NCBI GenBank assembly: GCA_003220195.1
Contig: QHRT01000260.1
Span: forward strand, 1-17,476
Length of the DNA stretch: 17,476 bases
From: Candidatus Rokuibacteriota bacterium
GTDB taxonomy: Bacteria > Methylomirabilota > Methylomirabilia > Rokubacteriales > CSP1-6
Direction: 5' to 3'
Translations under genes and position numbers: made by a program
Notes under the pieces: model-generated
Seen by the model: only the letters and a program-made list of their open reading frames with translations
The model's database searches: none
What the model was told of the DNA's origin: nothing
Shown: piece by piece, positions 13,822 through 17,476 of the stretch
Layout of the letters: each line of letters opens with the position of its first letter
Position numbering within the stretch: position 1 is the first letter of the stretch

Positions 13822-14517
13822 ATGCTCGAGATCAACGATCTGCATGCCGGGTACGGCGAGAGCACGGTCGTCCAGGGCGTCACGCTGCGCGTCGAGGACG
13901 GACAGATCGCGGCCGTGCTCGGCAGGAACGGTGTCGGCAAGACCACGCTCATCCGCGCGATCGCCGGCCTCACGCCCCCTCGGCGCGGGCGCGTGGTCCT
14001 GAACGGTCAGGACATCACGCGACTGCCGGCGCACGAGATCGCGCGTCGCGGCGTGAGCCTCGTCCCGCAAGGGCGGCGGCTGTTTCCGTCACTCGACGTC
14101 CGCGAGCACTTGCTCGTCGGGGCGCGCGCGGCGCGCGGACGTCGCTGGGATCTGGCCCGCGTGCTCGACCTCTTCCCGACGCTCCGGCAGCGGCTGCGCC
14201 ATCCCGGCGGCAAGCTCTCGGGCGGCGAGCAAGGCATGCTGGCGAGCGGTCGGGCCCTCGTCGGCAACCCGCACATCTTGTTGATGGACGAGCCCTCGGA
14301 AGGCCTCGCGCCGCTGCTCGTGCGCGAGCTGGGCCGCATCATGGCCGAGCTGAAGCGGGACGGCGTGTCGATCCTGGTCGTCGAGCAGAACCTCGCCTTC
14401 GCCCTGCGCGCGGCCGATCACGTCTATCTCATGTCGAAGGGCGCGATCGTCCACGAGTGCGCGCCGGACGAGCTCAAGCGGGACGACGCGACGAAGGCGC
14501 GATACCTGGGGGTGTGA
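13822..14517 (+). CDS. livF: Branched-chain amino acid-type ABC transporter ATPase LivF
   Basis: The 231-residue second ATPase of the importer starts immediately after the livG stop with no gap. Walker A is GRNGVGKTT (34-42), LVPQGRRLFPSLDVREHL is the LivF-type Q-loop region, the signature is LSGGEQ (132-137) and Walker B is ILLMDE (152-157), then PSEGLAP. The switch His common in ABC ATPases is replaced by the LivF-typical VVEQN. After LSGGEQ the sequence is GMLASGRAL where most LivF proteins have QMLAIGRAL; this is unlikely to abolish function. Its TGA overlaps the next ATG by one base (TGATG), extending the operon. Confidence 0.95.
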   Translation: MLEINDLHAGYGESTVVQGVTLRVEDGQIAAVLGRNGVGKTTLIRAIAGLTPPRRGRVVLNGQDITRLPAHEIARRGVSLVPQGRRLFPSLDVREHLLVGARAARGRRWDLARVLDLFPTLRQRLRHPGGKLSGGEQGMLASGRALVGNPHILLMDEPSEGLAPLLVRELGRIMAELKRDGVSILVVEQNLAFALRAADHVYLMSKGAIVHECAPDELKRDDATKARYLGV

Positions 14518-15191
14518 TGCCGGCACCGGCGATCTCCCCTGCGCTCTTCCGGTTTCTCGCCGAGCTTCGCCGTCACAACAACCGCGAGTGGTTCACCGCG
14601 CACAAGGACGAATACATCGAGCACGTGCGCGATCCGCTGCTCGCATTCGTCGCGGCGATCGCGCCGAAGCTCCGCGAGATCAGTCCGCACGTCGTGGCAG
14701 ACCCGCGCCCGTCGGGCGGCTCGCTGATGCGCGTCTATCGCGACACGCGGTTCTCACGGGACAAGACGCCGTACAAGACGAACGCGGCGCTGTCGTTCCG
14801 CCTGGCGCCGAAACGAGACGTCGAGTCGCCCGGCTACTACCTGCATCTGGAGCCGGGTCTGGTCTTCATGGGCGCAGGGCTCTGGCATCCAAGCGCCGAT
14901 GCGCTCCGCGCGATCCGCGAGGCGATCCTGAAAGACCCGAAGGCCTGGCGCGCGGCGAGACCGGCTGAGCTCTCCCATCCCGAGGCCGCGCTGAAAAGGC
15001 CGCCGCGTGGTGTTCCAGCCGATCATCCGCTGATCGAAGACTTGAAGCGCACGAGCTTCACGACGGGCACACAATTCACGGAGCGTCAGGCATGCACGCC
15101 GGCGTTCGGTCAGCTGTTCGTTCGCGCGTGCCAGCGCGAGAAGTCGCTGATGGTTCTGACCGCGCCGAGCAGCAGCCCGCGCCGACGCTGA
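14517..15191 (+). CDS. DUF2461 family protein
   Basis: The 224-residue soluble protein belongs to the DUF2461/TIGR02453 family, whose function is not established. Typical segments are present: FRFLAELRRHNNREWFTAHKDEY at the N-terminus, SLMRVYRDTRFSRDKTPYKTNAAL in the middle, GYYLHLEPGLVFMGAGLWHP and a late HPLIEDLKRTSF. The start ATG 14517 overlaps the livF stop by one base, making it the last cistron of the operon by position. A transporter-related role is not implied by the family. The final ~12 residues (LTAPSSSPRRR) diverge from the usual hydrophobic C-terminus, which may mean a late frameshift or simple divergence. The frame is open far upstream through livF, but that part is not coding. 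Confidence 0.88.
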   Translation: MPAPAISPALFRFLAELRRHNNREWFTAHKDEYIEHVRDPLLAFVAAIAPKLREISPHVVADPRPSGGSLMRVYRDTRFSRDKTPYKTNAALSFRLAPKRDVESPGYYLHLEPGLVFMGAGLWHPSADALRAIREAILKDPKAWRAARPAELSHPEAALKRPPRGVPADHPLIEDLKRTSFTTGTQFTERQACTPAFGQLFVRACQREKSLMVLTAPSSSPRRR

Positions 15192-15208
15192 CGCCAGGGA
15201 CAGCGTCG
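15183..15208. terminator. Weak hairpin at the end of the liv operon
   Basis: CGACGCTG (15183-15190) and CAGCGTCG (15201-15208) form an 8-bp perfect stem with a 10-nt loop, overlapping the last codons of the DUF2461 gene. No T-run follows, so a terminator role is only a possibility. Confidence 0.3.
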
Positions 15209-15274
15209 CCTCGATCCTGGGCCGACGATTCGACGCGTTACTTTCTTCCCGGAACCATAGGATTGGAACAATTG

Positions 15275-15304
15275 TTGACACGAGGCCGCCGGTCGTCGTA
15301 GGTT
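15275..15304 (+). promoter_or_regulatory. Promoter of the phosphodiesterase gene
   Basis: A perfect consensus -35 TTGACA (15275-15280) is followed after 18 nt by TAGGTT (15299-15304, three of six -10 consensus bases). The 10-bp palindrome AACAATTGTT (15267-15276) overlaps the -35 and is a possible operator. The leader to ATG 15442 would be about 130 nt. The 250-nt gap 15192-15441 is visibly more AT-rich than its surroundings and holds nothing else I recognise. Confidence 0.45.
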
Positions 15305-15425
15305 CCCTCCTCGCGATGGGAGATGGTCGCCGACGAGCTTCATTGTGCTCGGTGAAATTCACGTCGGGCGTGCCCTGTCTTGTCAGCTGATCTGATCGTG
15401 CGCGGTAACTTCGCTCATTGCAGTG

Positions 15426-15431
15426 AGGAGG
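15426..15431 (+). promoter_or_regulatory. Ribosome binding site of the phosphodiesterase gene
   Basis: AGGAGG lies 10 nt before the ATG at 15442; the spacing is slightly long but the match is strong. Confidence 0.7.
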
Positions 15432-15441
15432 AATTTTAAGT

Positions 15442-17476
15442 ATGAACAGGCCGCCCCGTCGGCGGCGCCGGACGATTGCGACTCTCGCCACGCTTGCCGT
15501 CTTCACGTTGCAGCTCGCCGCCGGCCTGGCCGCCGCAAAGACGGCCGGGCGGCCAATCGACAAGGCGCTGCTCTTTTCGTCCGACGGCATGCGGCCGGAT
15601 CTGATGCAGAAGTACGCGAATGCCGGCGAGATGCCGACCTACAAGAATCTGATGAAGGTCGGGGCGACGGGGAACAACGGCATGGTCCAGGTGTTTCCGC
15701 CGAACACCGGCGTCGGCTGGTACTCGATGGCAACCGGCGCCTATCCCTCCGAGCACGGCTCCACCAACACCACGTTCCACCGCACCGGAGACGCGTTCAC
15801 GAACAGCACGTCGTTCACGGCGACCGGTCTGCTGCAGGCGGACACGATCGCGAGCGCTGCCGAGCGGGCTGGAAAAAAGGTCGCGCAGATCGAGTGGGCC
15901 GGCGGGCGGGCGGCGAACATCGCGGGTCCGACGGTCGACGTGGCCAACGTCTTCTCGACGCGCGGCGTGCTCGTCAGCCCGGTGAATCCGGCCGAGCAGG
16001 CGGGCGCGGCGGCATTCGGCGTTTCGTACCAGGTTGCCTCGTTCGCCCCGGCCGCCGGGTGGTCGAACGTCCCGACGGGGGATCCGGCGGCGCCGCCCAT
16101 GCAGACGACGCTGACGATCGCCACGACCACCGCCGCACAGAACCCGATGAGGATCTACGACGTCTACGTCTACGACAGCATCGTCGACGGTACCCCGGCG
16201 TACGACCACGTGATCCTCGTCCGCAGCGCGGCCGGCAAGAATGGCAACCAGGCCTCGGTGAACCTCGCCGTCGGCGACTTCAAGGAGGTCAAGCTGACGG
16301 GCGCGGACGGGCTGATCGGCGCCCGCGCGGGCCAGACGGCCGGCTTCTACACGAAGCTGATCACCCTCGCGCCCGATCTCACGTCGTTCAAGCTCTACTT
16401 CACCTCCATCGATCGCGTGATCGCCACGTGCTCGACGGCCGCGTGTAACGCGCTTCCCCCAGGCGGCGCCGGCGAAGACCGGCTCGAGAAGTACATCGCC
16501 GACAACTTGCCGACGCACGTCGCGGCGGACTTCGCCCCGCTGGAGGCCCGCGTCATCGACGAGGACACGTACGTGCAGCAGGGCCGAAATCTAGAGAAGG
16601 CCTACGGGAACGCGGTGCTGCAATACATCCTCGGCACGCTCCAGCCGGACACGGATCTCGCAATGGTCGGCTACGCGGTCACCGACGCGTTCTCGCACCA
16701 GTTCATGGCGCTCTACACGCCGACCGACATGGACGGCGCGCCGAACCCGTACTTCGACGACGTCGAGGGCAACGGCATCAAGGACAACCGGGCCACGATT
16801 CGCGAGGGCTACGTGCGCAGCGCATACCACGAGGCCGACGCGAAGCTCGCGCTCGCCCGTCAGCTGATGGGCGGCAACCCCACGACGTTCGCCGCGTCGG
16901 ACCACGGCTTTGCGCCGCAGTGGTACGCGGTCAACGCCCGCAAGGTCCTCTACGACGCCTCGGTCAACGGCAATTCGCTCCACGCGAGCGGCAGCAACAC
17001 GACGGCGAACTGCCGGGGAACCGCGACAGACCTGACGAAGGCCTGCTGGGCCGGCGGGACGATCCAGATCTACGCGAACCCGACGCTGCCCGGCGGCACC
17101 TCGTACGAGGACGTGCGGAATGCCGTGATCGCCGCGTTCCAGAATCTCACCGACCCGGCGAACCCCGGAAAGCAGGTCGTCCTGAAGATCCTCGAGAAGG
17201 AGGAACTGCGGAACGTCGACGGCAGCGACTCACTGCACCCGAGCCGCAGCGGTGACGTCGTCGTCGTGCTGCGCCCGCCGTACCAGTCCGACGCGGGCAC
17301 GCCAGGCCAGCGCATCGCGTTCTCGCAGTTCTTCGGCCAGCACGGCTATCTTCCCGATCTGGTCGACCTCGCGCACAACGTCAACATGCACGCGACGTTC
17401 GTCGCGGGCGGCCCGCTCATCAAGCACAAGGAGAACGTCAAGGGCGTGCGGGCGATCGATCTCGCTCCCACGATCG
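15442..17476 (+). CDS. Secreted type I phosphodiesterase / alkaline phosphatase-family protein, cut by the right edge
   Basis: The frame from ATG 15442 is open to the window end (678 codons visible). The N-terminus is Arg-rich (PPRRRRR) followed by a hydrophobic stretch ending AAGLAAA, a Sec-type or possibly Tat-type signal peptide. The core matches the type I phosphodiesterase/nucleotide pyrophosphatase fold: metal Asp48 in LLFSSDGMRPD, candidate nucleophile Thr89 in FPPNTGVGWYSMATGAYPSEHG, metal ligands in YAVTDAFSHQ, ASDHGFAP, and a late NMHATFVAGGP histidine. These enzymes hydrolyse phosphodiester or phosphomonoester bonds with two zinc ions outside the cytoplasm; the substrate is unknown. 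A stretch of roughly 180 residues (about 150-330), between the nucleophile and the later metal ligands, has no motif I recognise and looks like an inserted strand-rich domain. The protein is probably transcribed alone from the TTGACA promoter. Confidence 0.88.
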   Translation, partial: MNRPPRRRRRTIATLATLAVFTLQLAAGLAAAKTAGRPIDKALLFSSDGMRPDLMQKYANAGEMPTYKNLMKVGATGNNGMVQVFPPNTGVGWYSMATGAYPSEHGSTNTTFHRTGDAFTNSTSFTATGLLQADTIASAAERAGKKVAQIEWAGGRAANIAGPTVDVANVFSTRGVLVSPVNPAEQAGAAAFGVSYQVASFAPAAGWSNVPTGDPAAPPMQTTLTIATTTAAQNPMRIYDVYVYDSIVDGTPAYDHVILVRSAAGKNGNQASVNLAVGDFKEVKLTGADGLIGARAGQTAGFYTKLITLAPDLTSFKLYFTSIDRVIATCSTAACNALPPGGAGEDRLEKYIADNLPTHVAADFAPLEARVIDEDTYVQQGRNLEKAYGNAVLQYILGTLQPDTDLAMVGYAVTDAFSHQFMALYTPTDMDGAPNPYFDDVEGNGIKDNRATIREGYVRSAYHEADAKLALARQLMGGNPTTFAASDHGFAPQWYAVNARKVLYDASVNGNSLHASGSNTTANCRGTATDLTKACWAGGTIQIYANPTLPGGTSYEDVRNAVIAAFQNLTDPANPGKQVVLKILEKEELRNVDGSDSLHPSRSGDVVVVLRPPYQSDAGTPGQRIAFSQFFGQHGYLPDLVDLAHNVNMHATFVAGGPLIKHKENVKGVRAIDLAPTI

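Noticed and set aside
13026..14516. Possible large fusion protein ahead of DUF2461 in the same frame
   Set aside because: The upstream portion overlaps livG and livF in another frame and has no fold; the TGATG junction gives the natural start at 14517.

Overview
The window is very G+C-rich bacterial DNA with tightly packed genes and GC-rich third codon positions, which create many long spurious open frames on both strands. Gene content is that of a metabolically versatile, probably soil or subsurface, bacterium: a livHMGF uptake operon, a stand-alone molybdopterin oxidoreductase, a sigma-54-activator-like AAA+ protein, secreted proteases with CARDB repeats and a secreted phosphodiesterase. 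This resembles Candidatus Rokubacteria, Acidobacteria or deltaproteobacterial-type genomes. That placement is inference from gene content; no rRNA or marker gene is present.

Layout. (1) 1-1809, minus strand: a sigma-54-activator-like AAA+ protein cut by the left edge, then msrA with its own recognisable promoter. (2) 1900-2544 plus: a HAD-family hydrolase, meeting tail-to-tail (overlapping stop codons) a minus-strand molybdopterin oxidoreductase (2541-4571), which diverges from a double-hotdog thioesterase (4752-5639). (3) 5716-6452: a decayed higBA toxin-antitoxin locus. The promoter and palindromic operator look intact, the toxin carries a nonsense codon and has lost its stop, and the antitoxin is open. 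A small cupin gene follows. (4) 7187-10253: a secreted gametolysin-like (M11-type) metalloprotease gene with an FN3 domain and three CARDB repeats, broken by one frameshift and one 41-bp deletion. It is followed by a small secreted protein that is a stand-alone copy of the protease's N-terminal domain. (5) 10314-15191: a compact operon of aldo/keto reductase, livH, livM, livG, livF and a DUF2461 protein, all touching or overlapping by 0-4 nt, with no substrate-binding protein gene. (6) 15442-right edge: a secreted type I phosphodiesterase/phosphatase-family protein with a TTGACA promoter.

The most unusual signals are the free-standing copy of the protease N-terminal domain beside its damaged parent (a possible propeptide-type inhibitor or chaperone), the toxin-dead but operator-preserving higBA locus, and the GAFTDA variant of the sigma-54 contact loop. 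I saw no tRNA, rRNA, CRISPR array, insertion sequence or attachment site. No gene-free stretch exceeds 300 bases; the longest are 6923-7186 and 15192-15441, described under their hairpin and promoter entries.
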